Shown here in pieces: positions 7,957 to 16,684 of a stretch of 64,000 nucleotides of DNA (position 1 is the first letter of the stretch; each line of letters begins with the position of its first letter). The translations under genes and the position numbers were made by a program. The stretch is from Streptomyces chryseus (lineage in GTDB: Bacteria; Actinomycetota; Actinomycetes; Streptomycetales; Streptomycetaceae), in assembly GCF_014650755.1 (NCBI RefSeq), contig NZ_BMVO01000030.1:1-64000 (forward strand). Reading direction: 5' to 3'. The notes below the pieces were generated by a model. It saw nothing but the letters and a program-made list of their open reading frames with translations, was not told where the DNA came from and made no database searches.

Positions 7957-9177
7957 GTGCCTCACATCGCATTCTTCGTCCTCCCGGTACCCGGGCACAT
8001 GAATCCGAGCCTGGGAGTGGCCGAGGAACTCGTGGCACGCGGTCACCGCGTCACCTACGCACTGCCGGAGGCTCCGGAGGACATCGCGGGGCGAGCGAAG
8101 CGCGTCGGCGCGGAGGTGGTCACGTACCCCATGGACCAGGAACGGTTCCGTGCCCACATGGTCCCGCAGCAGAATTCCGACGAGTACACGGACAAGGGCG
8201 AGATACTCCGGATCCTGCAGTGGCTGCTGGAGATGACCGACGAGACGGTGGAGCCGCTGGAACGGAGTTTCCGGGAGGACCGCCCCGACGTGATCGTGAA
8301 CGACCCCTCGTCGTTCTGGACGGGGCGCATCCTCGCCGACCGGTGGGGGATACCCGTCATCCGGAGCACCCCCACGTACGCCGCCAACGAGCACTGGTCC
8401 ATGCAGCCCGATGCGGAGGCGGCCGGCCTCCCCGACGACCCCGCCCTCCTCTCACTCGTCGGCGGAATCGACCAACTGCTGCGCGCGCAGGGCATGGACG
8501 AAGACGCGGGCACCTTCACCGGACGCATCCACGGCGGCCCCGCCCTGCTCTACATGCCCCGCCACTTCCAGTACGCGGGGGAGACCTTCGACGACCAGCA
8601 CCACTTCGTCGGACCCTGCGCGCCCCGCGCCTCCCTCCACGGCACCTGGGAGCCGCCGGGCGACGGGCGGCCGCTCGTCATGGTGAGCATGGGCACCCTC
8701 TACAACAAGCAGCCCGACTTCTTCCGGGCCTGCGTCGAGGCCTTCCGCGACGAACCCTGGAACGTCCTGCTGGTCCTGGGCGGCGGTCTGGCCCCCGAAG
8801 ACCTGGGCGCGCTGCCGGACAACGTCCGGGTGCGGGATTTCGTCCCCCTCGCGGAGGTCTTCCCGCACACGGCCCTGGTGGTGAACCACGGCGGGCTGAG
8901 CACGGCCATGGAGGCCTTCTCGTACGGCGTCCCCGTGCTGGCCGTACCGGTGATGACGGAACCGCGGGCCACCGCGCGCCGGATCGCCGAACTCGGCCTG
9001 GGCGCCCAGCTGCCCCCGAAGGCGACCGCGGCGGACCTGCGCGCCACCGCACGGCGCGTGCTCGCCGACGACGGGATCCGCGACCGGCTGCGGCAGATGC
9101 GCGAACGGATCCGGACGGCCGGCGGGGCCACGGCGGCGGCCACCGTCGTCGAAGAGCTGCTGCCCGCCCCCTCCTGA
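7957..9177 (+). CDS. MGT-family glycosyltransferase (GT1, OleD/OleI-like)
   Basis: A 406-aa GT1 glycosyltransferase starting at GTG behind ACGAAGGG. The acceptor half opens with HIAFFVLPVPGHMNPSLGVA, carrying the catalytic histidine at GHMNP. The donor half carries VSMGTLYNKQPDFFRAC and the C-terminal nucleotide-sugar motif VVNHGGLSTAMEA. The closest family type is the macrolide (MGT) group, whose OleD and OleI members glucosylate and inactivate macrolides and which also contains biosynthetic enzymes. Here it sits inside a deoxysugar cassette, so it may attach the branched dideoxysugar. Self-resistance by glucosylation is the main alternative. The reductase, methyltransferase and epimerase around it favour the biosynthetic reading. 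Confidence 0.82.
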   Translation: MPHIAFFVLPVPGHMNPSLGVAEELVARGHRVTYALPEAPEDIAGRAKRVGAEVVTYPMDQERFRAHMVPQQNSDEYTDKGEILRILQWLLEMTDETVEPLERSFREDRPDVIVNDPSSFWTGRILADRWGIPVIRSTPTYAANEHWSMQPDAEAAGLPDDPALLSLVGGIDQLLRAQGMDEDAGTFTGRIHGGPALLYMPRHFQYAGETFDDQHHFVGPCAPRASLHGTWEPPGDGRPLVMVSMGTLYNKQPDFFRACVEAFRDEPWNVLLVLGGGLAPEDLGALPDNVRVRDFVPLAEVFPHTALVVNHGGLSTAMEAFSYGVPVLAVPVMTEPRATARRIAELGLGAQLPPKATAADLRATARRVLADDGIRDRLRQMRERIRTAGGATAAATVVEELLPAPS

Positions 9178-9229
9178 ACCCGCCAGCCGGCTCGCGACAG
9201 TCAGCCCTCCGACCAGTGGGAATCCGACC

Positions 9230-9838
9230 ATGCGCATCACGGAAACGGCCGTACCCGACGCCTACCGAATCGACCCGGACCTTCTCCCCGACCACCGCGG
9301 CCGGTTCTACGAGGGCCTGCGGTACGAGACCCTGCGGGCGGCCACCGGGCACGCCTTCGAACTCCGGCAGGTCAACTTCACGGTCTCCCACCGCAATGTG
9401 CTCCGCGGCATCCACGGCACCACCATGCCCCCCGGCCAAGGCAAGATCATTTCCTGCGTACGGGGCGCCGCCCTCACCATGGTCGTCGACCTCAGACTGG
9501 GCTCACCGGCCTTCGGCCAGCACGACGTTCTCCGGCAGGACCCCGACAGCGCCACCGCCCTCTACCTGCCCGACGGCCTCGGCCTGGCCTACGTCGCCCT
9601 CGCTGACGACACCTGCATGAACTACCTGTGCGACCGGGAGTACGTGCACGGCACCATCATCGATGTCGACGCCTTCGACCCAGCCCTGGGCCTTCCGTGG
9701 AACCTGGACGAGCCCGTGGTGCGGTCGGCCCGGGACGCCGCCGCCCCCACCCTCGCCGAGGCTGTCGCTGGTGGAATCCTGCCCGCCTATGAGCAATGCC
9801 GGCGCAGCTACCGGGTCCCCCAAGCCCCCGCACCATGA
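9230..9838 (+). CDS. NDP-4-keto-6-deoxyhexose 3,5- (or 5-) epimerase (RmlC/EryBVII type)
   Basis: A 202-aa cupin-fold epimerase of normal family length. Visible motifs are DHRGRFYEGL, QVNFTVSHRNVLRGIHGT with the catalytic histidine in RGIH, the PPGQGKIISCVRGA strand and VVDLRLGSPAFGQ. The group inverts C-5, and in RmlC also C-3, of NDP-4-keto-6-deoxyhexoses, converting D- to L-sugars. Its presence therefore argues that the sugar is an L-hexose. It follows the glycosyltransferase by 52 nt on the same strand, probably co-transcribed, and converges on the ABC-F gene. Confidence 0.88.
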   Translation: MRITETAVPDAYRIDPDLLPDHRGRFYEGLRYETLRAATGHAFELRQVNFTVSHRNVLRGIHGTTMPPGQGKIISCVRGAALTMVVDLRLGSPAFGQHDVLRQDPDSATALYLPDGLGLAYVALADDTCMNYLCDREYVHGTIIDVDAFDPALGLPWNLDEPVVRSARDAAAPTLAEAVAGGILPAYEQCRRSYRVPQAPAP

Positions 9839-9890
9839 CCGGGGCCGGGGACGTGACACATCGGAGCCGGTCGGGTGTCAGACTCGCGGC

Positions 9891-9908
9891 CGCAGGCGTC
9901 TGCCTGCG
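9891..9908. terminator. Hairpin between the epimerase and ABC-F genes
   Basis: CGCAGGC-GTCT-GCCTGCG is a perfect 7-bp stem with a 4-nt loop in the 246-nt space between two convergent genes. It plausibly ends one or both transcripts. Nothing else is recognised in that space. Confidence 0.45.
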
Positions 9909-10084
9909 TTCTGGAGGACCTGACACACGAGCTGCAACGCGCCGGCCGCCTGGCGCGGCTGCTCGGCGAACTCGGCGCGTGCAACTGCCGAGTCGGTGCT
10001 CAGCCCGCTCCACGAGGACGCGCGCGCCGGGTGGGCAGACCTGGCGGGGCGGTTGAGGCCACCCTCAGGCGTGCCTGGCCGGCC

Positions 10085-11785
10085 TCACCGGACCCGCCGG
10101 GAGCCGCCCCCGGCAGGTGCCGGGCCGCTCGTCGCGAAGGCGGTGACCCGCCCGCCGTGCAGATGCAGCCGGGCCCCGGCAAACCGCTGCTGCATCCGTC
10201 GATCGTGCGTGACCACCACCACGGCGCCCCGGTAGTCCGTCAGCGCCTGCTCCAGCTCCTCCACGAGAGCGGGCGACAAGTGGTTGGTGGGCTCGTCCAG
10301 CAGCAGCAGGTCCACCGGGTCACTCACCAGCCGGGCGAGTTCGATCCTACGGCGCTGACCGTAGGACAGCTCGCCCACCCGCCGCCGCAGGTCGTTGGGG
10401 TTGAACAGCCCGAGGGACAGCAACTCTTCGACATGTTCGTCAGGATGTCCGCCCCGCCCCTGGGCGAAGGCCTGCGGCACGTCCATGTCGGACGGCCACT
10501 GCCTGGGGCGCTGCCGCAGGTGGCCGACCCGGCCGGTCACGGTGACTGAGCCCTCCACGGGCGTCAGTTCACCGGCCAGCACGCGCAACAACGTAGTCTT
10601 CCCAGCTCCGTTGAGGCCGGTGACCAGCATCCGCTCACCGCGTCCGACGTGCAGTGACCTGACGCGCAGCCGGTCGCCCACCCGTACGTCCGCCAGCTCC
10701 GCCACCGTGCCCGGCGCCGTCTCCGGTTCGGTGGTGGTGGCGAGCACGGTCGAGAACGCGAGCGGGTCCGCGGGCCGGGCGACGGTGTTCTCGGTGAGGC
10801 GCGCCACCCGCTCCTTGGCATTGCGGATCCGGGACGTCGCGCCGTGCACGCGTCCCCGCGTCCGGAACTGGCCGGCCCCGAAGTTGGCGAGCGGCAGTTT
10901 GCGCGGGATGCCGTCCATCCGCGATACGTGGGTGGACACCAGCTCGCGGTTGCGCTCCAACTCGGCGCGCCACTGTTCGTACTCCCGCAGCCGACGGCGG
11001 CGTTCCGCGGCCTTGGCGGACAGATAACCGTCGTAGCCGTCGCCGTAGCGGGCGACCCGGCCGGAGTCGACCTCCAGGATGGTTGTAGTGATGCGTTCCA
11101 GGAACACCCGGTCGTGGGTCACTGCGACGACGGTGCCGCGGTGTTGGCGCAGACGTTCCTCCAGCCAGGTCACCGCCCGTTCGTCCAGGTCGTTGGTCGG
11201 CTCGTCCAGCAGCAGCAGCTCCGGGGCGGATGCCAGCGTGCCGGCCAGGGCCAGACGCGAGCGTTCGCCCCCGGACAAGGTCGCCAGTGGCCGGCTCCGC
11301 TTCAGTCCCGGCAGACCGAGGTGGTGCAGCGCGATGTCGACCCGGGTGTCCGCCTCGTACCCGCCTCGGACCGTGTGGTGCTCCAGCAGCTCCGCGTACT
11401 CCTCGAACAGCCGAGCCATTTCCTCGTTCGGCCGTGCTTCGTCGGCCTGGGTCGCCAAGTCGGCCTCGGCCTGGTGCATGCGTGTTTCCAGCTCGCGCAG
11501 GTCGGCCAGGGCGAGGTCGACGGCGTCCTGGACGACGGCGTTCTCCGGGAGTTCGAGCGACTGCGGCTGATACCCCACGCCGCCGGGCGCAACCACGGTG
11601 ACCGTCCCGTTGTCGGTCGTGGTACGACCCGCGATCAGACTGAGCAGCGTCGACTTGCCCGATCCGTTGTCACCGACGATGCCGACCTTCTCCCCGGGCT
11701 TGACGGTGCAGTCCACACGGTCCAGGACCACGCGGCCGGCGAAACGCTTGGTGATGTCGTGCAGGGCTACTTGGGCGGAATGCAT
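10085..11785 (-). CDS. ABC-F family protein, probable ribosomal-protection antibiotic resistance
   Basis: A 566-aa protein with two ABC ATPase domains and no membrane segments. The N-terminal domain has GDNGSGKST, LSGGERSRLALA and LLLLDEPTNDLDE. The C-terminal domain has GLNGAGKTTLL, LSYGQRRRIELAR and LLLLDEPTNHLSP. A charged linker joins them. This is the layout of TlrC/OleB/SrmB-type proteins, which bind the ribosome and displace macrolides or other drugs. The start at 11785 has a strong AGGAGG seven bases upstream. It lies beside a deoxysugar and glycosyltransferase cassette and opposite a TetR gene, consistent with self-resistance. Housekeeping ABC-F (EttA-like) is less likely given this position. 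The drug cannot be named from sequence. Confidence 0.85.
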   Translation of the reverse strand: MHSAQVALHDITKRFAGRVVLDRVDCTVKPGEKVGIVGDNGSGKSTLLSLIAGRTTTDNGTVTVVAPGGVGYQPQSLELPENAVVQDAVDLALADLRELETRMHQAEADLATQADEARPNEEMARLFEEYAELLEHHTVRGGYEADTRVDIALHHLGLPGLKRSRPLATLSGGERSRLALAGTLASAPELLLLDEPTNDLDERAVTWLEERLRQHRGTVVAVTHDRVFLERITTTILEVDSGRVARYGDGYDGYLSAKAAERRRRLREYEQWRAELERNRELVSTHVSRMDGIPRKLPLANFGAGQFRTRGRVHGATSRIRNAKERVARLTENTVARPADPLAFSTVLATTTEPETAPGTVAELADVRVGDRLRVRSLHVGRGERMLVTGLNGAGKTTLLRVLAGELTPVEGSVTVTGRVGHLRQRPRQWPSDMDVPQAFAQGRGGHPDEHVEELLSLGLFNPNDLRRRVGELSYGQRRRIELARLVSDPVDLLLLDEPTNHLSPALVEELEQALTDYRGAVVVVTHDRRMQQRFAGARLHLHGGRVTAFATSGPAPAGGGSRRVR

Positions 11786-12216
11786 AAAGAGTCCTCCTGA
11801 GCACAACCGATACGAGGATGTTGTGTCCGCGTACGCCCGCAGCCGCGAGGAATACCATCAAGGGAACACGCCGGAACGGCCGTACCTGTCGGTCAAGGGC
11901 GGTGCGGAAACACGCACGCGGGGTACGACCACGGAGCAGTGCTCGACGTGGTCACACGCTAGAATCAACTCTCACAGAGAACCCATGTATGGGACCGTAC
12001 CACGCCGTGGGGGTTGCCGCTCCAACTAGTCCCCGTAATACGGTGTTTGCGTAGAGGGGTCGCTCCTCGGGCTCTGCCGTGCGGTTCCAGCGTCGTGGGC
12101 GACCCTGGGCGCCTGGAGCGACGTGACACTGAGCGTTTCGTCGGCGCGCAATGTGTCCCCAGCTCCAGCCACTTGCATGAACGAAACGTTCTGCTCCACC
12201 TGGGTAGGATCGCGGC
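11786..12216. promoter_or_regulatory. Divergent region between the ABC-F and TetR genes
   Basis: About 431 nt, less GC-rich than its surroundings. It must carry the promoters for both genes. The long leader before the ABC-F gene is compatible with attenuation control, as known for many ABC-F genes. A leader reading frame overlapping the ABC-F start out of frame (start near 11858, minus strand) is visible but could be chance. The candidate TetR operator is listed separately. Confidence 0.4.
12179..12191. promoter_or_regulatory. Candidate TetR operator
   Basis: GAACG-AAA-CGTTC is a perfect inverted repeat ending 25 nt before the TetR start, where an autoregulatory operator would lie. A related half site (GCGTTTCG) occurs at about 12133. 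Confidence 0.5.
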
Positions 12217-12813
12217 ATGTCCCCAGAGCAGTCCCGCCGCAGCGAGAAAGCCCGCCAAGCGATCATTGAGGCGGCTTTCGCGATCTGCGCCGAGCTCGGA
12301 TTCACGGCAACCACCATCGAGGCCGTCGCGGCCAGGGCAGGCGTGGGAAAAGCGACGATTTACCGCTGGTGGCCCTCCAAGGCAGCGATCCTCCTCGAAG
12401 GTGTGGAGGCTCGCCGGGACGCTGCTGTCGGCTACCCCGACACCGGCGACGTCATGGCCGATTTGGCCACCCAGGCCGCCAACGTCATGCAGCTGTTCGA
12501 CAGCGAGTTCGGGACGATCTGGCGCGGTCTGGTCGCCGCAGCGCAGACCGAGGACGTCGCCGCCGAAGGTGTGCGCCGAATCCTCAGGGATTCCATCGAC
12601 GAATGCGTCGCACGTCTCGCGAAGGCACGCGACGAAGGACAGATACGCCGTGACCTCGATCTAGAACTGGTAGTGGCGCTCGTCCACGGCCCGATCCACC
12701 AGACCTGGCTTCTTGGAACACGCCCCGTTCACCCGGCCTTCGTGCGAGCCGTCCTACAAGCACTCAAGCCTAGCCTGCAAACCCCGCCGGCCTGCCACGA
12801 AGCGGGCACCTAG
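12217..12813 (+). CDS. TetR/AcrR family regulator
   Basis: A 198-aa regulator. The N-terminal helix-turn-helix is clear at about residues 10-55: AIIEAAFAICAELGFTATT, then VAARAGVGKATIYRWWPSK. The ligand-binding C-terminal half resembles the TetR_C subgroup containing WRGLVAAAQ and a late HGPIHQTWLL segment. It is transcribed away from the ABC-F gene, with an inverted repeat between them, so the simplest model is a drug- or metabolite-responsive repressor of the ABC-F gene and itself. That target is inferred. The ligand is unknown. Confidence 0.85.
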   Translation: MSPEQSRRSEKARQAIIEAAFAICAELGFTATTIEAVAARAGVGKATIYRWWPSKAAILLEGVEARRDAAVGYPDTGDVMADLATQAANVMQLFDSEFGTIWRGLVAAAQTEDVAAEGVRRILRDSIDECVARLAKARDEGQIRRDLDLELVVALVHGPIHQTWLLGTRPVHPAFVRAVLQALKPSLQTPPACHEAGT

Positions 12814-12890
12814 GACGCGAGGCCGCGCGGGAAGTCGGATGCGGCTCATGCTGAGCGGTGTCAGCAACGGGTTAGAGGGCGTGGTGTACC

Positions 12891-13260
12891 GCAGTGAGTT
12901 CGGGCGTGGACCGGGTGAGGTTCCTTCTGCCGCACACGAACCTTCGGTGGGGCGAGCTATCAGGGCTGCACCGCCATCGGGTCGACCAACGCCGCTCGCG
13001 CTTGTGCGTGGTGGGGTTCAACACCAGGAGCGGCATCAAGGCGTACCCAAAGAGCTCCAAGAGCGGTCGGGAAGTTCCGCTCCCCCGCGCGGTCTGGAGG
13101 CGATCGAACGCCATGTGCACTGGTTCGACCTGGTGCCCTGCTCTCACCACACTCTCCGAAGGCTGTGTCGGTCGCCGCCTCACTGGCGGCAGTTGGCGAC
13201 CCAGCCGGACGCAGGAACCGACATGCCCGACTCGCGTGACGCTCATTTGACGCTCCGGCC
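12891..13260 (+). pseudogene. Frameshifted tyrosine recombinase (phage-type integrase) remnant
   Basis: Integrase-like sequence is split between two frames. One frame reads LRWGELSGLHRHRVDQRRSR, then NTRSGIKAYPKSSKSGREV, ending PLPRAVW. The next piece, GLEAIERHVHWFDLV, lies in another frame, and RRLTGGSWR returns to the first. LRWGEL contains the conserved catalytic-domain arginine (box I). The C-terminal box with HxLRHT and the catalytic tyrosine is not found. There is no start codon with a convincing ribosome-binding site. It is the dead remnant of a site-specific recombinase, probably from an integrative element. What the element carried is unclear. Confidence 0.65.
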
Positions 13261-13482
13261 CCAAAATTCCACCGCGCAAGCATCAGAAAGTCCTCTTGAG
13301 CTGCGGCTTCTTCGGCGGCACGGAACCGCACCTGTTCCCGATGACGCACCACGTGGAGTGCGTGGCGATCCTGGAGCCGGTGAAGAAGGACGCCTGATCT
13401 GGGGGTTCGGGTGGTGTGCGTGACGTGCGGTGTGGTGTGACGGGCGATATCTTGACGTCGCGATGACGCTCGTGACGCTCAT
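13235..13482. repeat. 12-bp direct repeats flanking the end of the integrase remnant
   Basis: CGTGACGCTCAT occurs at 13235-13246 and 13471-13482, and each is part of a local run of TGACGCTC units. The pair could be an attachment-site or recombination scar. It is short and could be chance. Confidence 0.3.
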
Positions 13483-13863
13483 GTGAAGTTTGCGGAACGC
13501 CCAGCAGGTCGTTTCCTGCGGACGCTGTGGAGCGAGATGCTCTCGTCGATGCGCACCGCCCCGACCGGTTCAACCGCCGCGAACCGCGTGCATCGCGGCA
13601 TGGGAGTTCTTCGACGCGGCCATGACGGCGCGAGTGACGCGTGCGGACCTGGCCGTCCGCGTCCTCTTCGTGCCTGACCCGCGATTACTTGGTCTCCACC
13701 GTGGACGACCCGGACTGTTGCACCGCCGAGCGGGCCGACCGGGCCGTCGTCGACGCGCTCGTGGGGAAAGCGACGTACGTCGATCGTCGCCGCTGCGCAT
13801 GCGGTCTGCGCCACGCCGTCGGGCCGGCCGACGGTGTAGCGTTTGTCAGAGTGTGATCGTTCG
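13262..13863. other. Stretch with only broken coding remnants
   Basis: No intact gene is seen. On the plus strand a frame ending at a stop at 13395-13397 reads SCGFFGGTEPHLFPMTHHVE, then CVAILEPVKKDA. It looks like the tail of a real but unrecognised protein without its front. Between 13641 and 13856 another plus-strand frame (71 codons, GTG start) contains VSTVDDPDCCTAERADRAVV and RRCACGLRHAVGPADG, also unrecognised. The stretch is best read as decayed DNA next to the integrase remnant. Confidence 0.4.
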
Positions 13864-14287
13864 TTACACGCCTGCCCGAGCGAGGTGCACACTCCGCACC
13901 GGCGCCGGGGGAGTGAACTCGTAGTCGAACTCCTCCCTCGTCTCTCCCGTGCCCCCGATGTGCGGGCAGATGACCGGTCCGAAATCGCCGTCGGGGTCGC
14001 TCGCCGTTCCCCACGCGAGGTACCAGGCCACGCAGTACCCGTCGCCCGAGCCCAGCCGCCTCCGGGCAGGAGGTCCTCGACGTAACCCCGACCACTCAGG
14101 TCTTGCCGTTGCTGCCCGGACAGACCTGTATCTCGCCGCGGCCCCACGATGTGACCTCGCTGCCGGTGACACATGCGGACTCGGCGGGCGCGGCGGGCGC
14201 GGCGGCCTGGGAGGCGGGCGCCGCGAACAGGGCCAGCGTTGTTCCGACTCCTGCTGCCACGGCCGTGGTACGAAACAAACGTCGCAT
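13864..14287 (-). pseudogene. Frameshifted small secreted protein
   Basis: The reading starts at ATG 14287 with a good Sec signal peptide (MRRLFRTTAVAAGVGTTLAL, then FAAPASQAAA). It continues through ACVTGSEVTSWGRGEIQVCP and meets a stop after GSNGKT. A second frame continues with GRGYVEDLLPGGG. A third carries GDGYCVAWYLAWGTASD and PVICPHIGGTGETREEFDYE to a stop at 13864. The pieces join naturally as one cysteine-containing secreted protein of about 135 residues broken by two frameshifts. The family is not recognised. A sequencing error could explain one shift, but two shifts beside other broken genes favour decay. Confidence 0.55.
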
Positions 14288-14304
14288 GATTCTTGTCGCT
14301 CTCT

Positions 14305-15100
14305 TTGTCGTGCTTTCCCTCGGCACACGCGTTGCACACGCTGGGGCGGGAGGTCTTGCCGTTCACGACGATGTCGGTGGCCATGGCAAGGTCGGCGGTC
14401 GCGTCCACATACACATGGCAGTTGCCGTCGCCGTCGATGACGGTCGGCACGGTGGCGTTGTCCCGCACCGTTTTGATCAGCCCGGGGCCACCGCGGGGCA
14501 CCAGGAGATCGACGTACTCGTCGGCGTGCAGCAGCTCCAGCGCGGCCTCGCGGGACGGGTCGCGGATGAGCTGTACGGCGTCGTCGGGTACGTCGCCGCT
14601 GCGGCGCAGCACATCCGTGAGGACTTCGGGGATCGCGACATTGGTGTGCATGGCGATCGAAGAGCCGCGCAGCACAGCGGAGTTGCCCGACTTGAGGCAC
14701 AGGGCGGCCACCTCCACCGTCACGTTGGGCCTGGCCTCATAGATCACCGCGACCACACCGAGTGGCTCGCGCACCTGGTCGATGTGGATGCCATTGGGGC
14801 GGGTCGACCCCTTGACCACCTGACCGACCGGGTCCTGCAGGTCGATGATGGTGCGGATCGCGCTGGTCATGCCGGCGATGCGCTTGTCGGTGAGGGTGAG
14901 CCGGTCGGTCAGCGTGGCAGACGTCCCGGCCTCGCGAGCGGCCTCCACATCGAGGGCGTTGGCCTTCCTCAGCCGCTCGGCCGCGCCGTCGACCGCGTCG
15001 GCCATCTCCGCCAGCACGCGGTCCTTGGCCTCTGTGGTCAGCTCTCGTACGACCGTCGACGCTTCGCGGGCACGAGGGCAGACCTCGGTAACGGTGACAG
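14305..15100 (-). pseudogene. Truncated gamma-glutamyl phosphate reductase (ProA) segment of a chimeric frame
   Basis: The frame continues in phase from the aminotransferase fragment upstream. It matches ProA from near the N-terminus (VTEVCPRAREASTVVREL) through VREPLGVVAVIYEARPNVTV, AALCLKSGNSAVLRGSS and DGNCHVYVDATADLAMA to the catalytic-cysteine region RPSVCNA. ProA reduces gamma-glutamyl phosphate to glutamate semialdehyde in proline synthesis and normally has about 420 residues. Here about the last 140 are missing. Homology stops just upstream of the ATG of the secreted-protein remnant, so the gene was cut there. The protein should be inactive for proline synthesis. Confidence 0.75.
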
Positions 15101-15952
15101 ACAATGCCTTCCACTGCTCGACCGAGACCGGTTCTTCACGCACGGTGAGCCCGAGCCGGCCGGACAGCCGCAGCAGGGAGTCGCGGGTCACGCCGGGCAG
15201 CAGGGTGCCGACGGCGGGCGGGGCGAGCAGCTCGGCGGTGGGGCCACTGCCCCGGACGAAGAAGAGGTTCATGCCGCCCAGTTCCTCGACCCAGCGCCGC
15301 TCCACGGGGTCGAGCCACACCACCTGGTGACAGCCGGCCTGCCTGGCCTGCTCCTGGGCCGGATAGGCGGGTGCGTAGTTGCCCGCGAACTTGACGTTGC
15401 CGGTGCCACCGGGTGTGGCGCGGGTGTAGTCGCGGCTGATGAACACGGTGACCGGCTCCGGGCGGTCGGAGAAGAATCCGCCGTTGACGAAGGCGATCAG
15501 CAGGAAGGTGTAGCTGCGGGCCGGCCGCAGGGCCAGATTGGCCTCGCTGGCGAAGAGCAGGGGCCGCAGATACAAGCTCAGCCCCGGCTCGTCGGGCAGG
15601 CACTCCTGGTCGGCGGAGACCAGGAGGTCGACTGCCTTCAGGAACGTTTCCTCGGGCAGCGGCGGTATGGCGAGTCGGGTCGCCGAACGCCGCAGCCGGG
15701 CCGCGTGGTCGACCGGCCGGAACACCGCGACGGCACCGTGCTCGCGGCGGTACGCCTTCAGCCCTTCGAAGACCACTTGGCCGTAATGCAGCCCGACCAT
15801 CGCCGGCGACATCGGGATGTCCGCGAACGGCCTGTCCGAGGCTGCGACCACCCGCCGTCCTCGTGCCAGTCGGCGGTGACCATGTGGGCGGTGAAGAGTT
15901 CACCGAACTGCGCTCGGGCCGGCGTGTTCCGTATATCGACAGGACTCTGCAT
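15101..15952 (-). pseudogene. Broken branched-chain aminotransferase (IlvE-like)
   Basis: The gene begins at ATG 15952 with a good ribosome-binding site and reads MQSPVDIRNTPARAQFGELF through HMVTADWHEDGG. The frame is then lost near 15850. In the shifted frame the class IV PLP-aminotransferase continues: HYGQVVFEGLKAYR, GGTGNVKFAGNYA with the PLP lysine, VWLDPVERRWVEELGGMNLF and VGTLLPGVTRDSLLRLS. After VREEPVSVEQW (about 15112) it runs in frame into ProA sequence, losing the last 80 or so residues including the cofactor-phosphate site. The loss at both ends argues for a pseudogene. It lies 28 nt downstream of the SnoaL-like gene. Confidence 0.72.
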
Positions 15953-15979
15953 GAGTGGAATTCCCCCCGGAAACCGGAC

Positions 15980-16366
15980 TCAGACCAGTGGTGAGTAGAA
16001 AAACGTCTCGCGCAGCGAAAAGGTGCCTGCAGGTGTCGTACTGAAGAAATCCGCGAAGCGCAGCGAGGTGTGCGCCCCGTCGCGCAGAACGCCTTCGAAG
16101 ACACCGTGGACCGCCACTTCGGGGCCGTCGTGAACAAGCTTTGAAACCGTGTGTCTGCCGCTCTCGATGACCCGCTCCTCGCGGTAGAACCGCTCCAGCT
16201 CCGCATGGCCTCTGAGCTTGGCGTATCCGGGCCGGTGGTACTCGGCTGCGGGGTCGAAGAGCTGGATCAGACCGGCGATGTCGCCCCGGTCCACCAAGTG
16301 GTAGTAACGGCGGACCGCATCGGCCGGGCTGCGGTTGCTTTCAGAATTGTTTACGCGCTGAGACAT
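15980..16366 (-). CDS. SnoaL/NTF2-like protein
   Basis: A 128-aa single-domain protein with the NTF2-like cone fold signature: DAVRRYYHLVDRGDIAGLIQ, then LFDPAAEYHRPGYAKLRGHA and ERFYREERVI. The fold is used by cyclases, hydrolases, isomerases and non-enzymatic binders, so the name does not fix a reaction. ATG 16366 is preceded by AGGGGGG. It is upstream of the broken aminotransferase on the same strand. Its function here is unknown, and no adjacent aromatic polyketide genes suggest a cyclase role. Confidence 0.7.
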   Translation of the reverse strand: MSQRVNNSESNRSPADAVRRYYHLVDRGDIAGLIQLFDPAAEYHRPGYAKLRGHAELERFYREERVIESGRHTVSKLVHDGPEVAVHGVFEGVLRDGAHTSLRFADFFSTTPAGTFSLRETFFYSPLV

Positions 16367-16423
16367 GGCCCCCCTCAGAGTGTTCTGTCATTTGCACGGT
16401 TCCGGAAAGACGGCACACGGGAA

Positions 16424-16615
16424 TTACTCGAAGGCATGGGAAGCAAGGCTGTTGACCAGGGCGCTCAGGCCCGGCCGCCAACCGCCGATCCACTCTGCGG
16501 TGTTCCCGGCGATCCAGGCAAGAGGATTCGGGGGAGTGCCGAAGGTTTGGGCTGAACTCCTGACTAAAGTAAGGGTCTGTTGCTTGCCTTCGTGCACTGC
16601 GCTGCCCCTGGTCAT
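16424..16615 (-). CDS. Possible small ORF, unrecognised
   Basis: A 63-codon frame in the 318-nt space between two divergent genes. It ends PPNPLAWIAGNTAEWIGGWR-PGLSALVNSLASHAFE and looks protein-like in composition, but has no clear ribosome-binding site and no family I recognise. It could be the tail of a lost gene or chance. The rest of the space holds the promoter of the ABC operon, with TTGGGC and TAAAGT-like boxes around 16550-16575. Confidence 0.22.
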   Translation of the reverse strand: MTRGSAVHEGKQQTLTLVRSSAQTFGTPPNPLAWIAGNTAEWIGGWRPGLSALVNSLASHAFE

Positions 16616-16684
16616 GCCCGTACGTTCTGGCTCACCGGGACTTTGAAGAGGCGCAGCGGCGCAGAGGCTGGGAGCAGCAAAACG

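Noticed and set aside
11670..11861. Leader peptide controlling the ABC-F gene
   Set aside because: The frame overlaps the ABC-F start and continues out of frame; there is no paired hairpin set that would support attenuation, so it was not listed as a gene.
12840..13397. Intact integrase or att site for a live integrative element
   Set aside because: The recombinase is frameshifted and lacks the catalytic C-terminal box, and no tRNA gene or convincing long direct repeat is present.
13490..15998. Plus-strand open frames opposite the ilvE/proA remnants
   Set aside because: No domain was recognised and the minus strand shows clear aminotransferase and ProA motifs.
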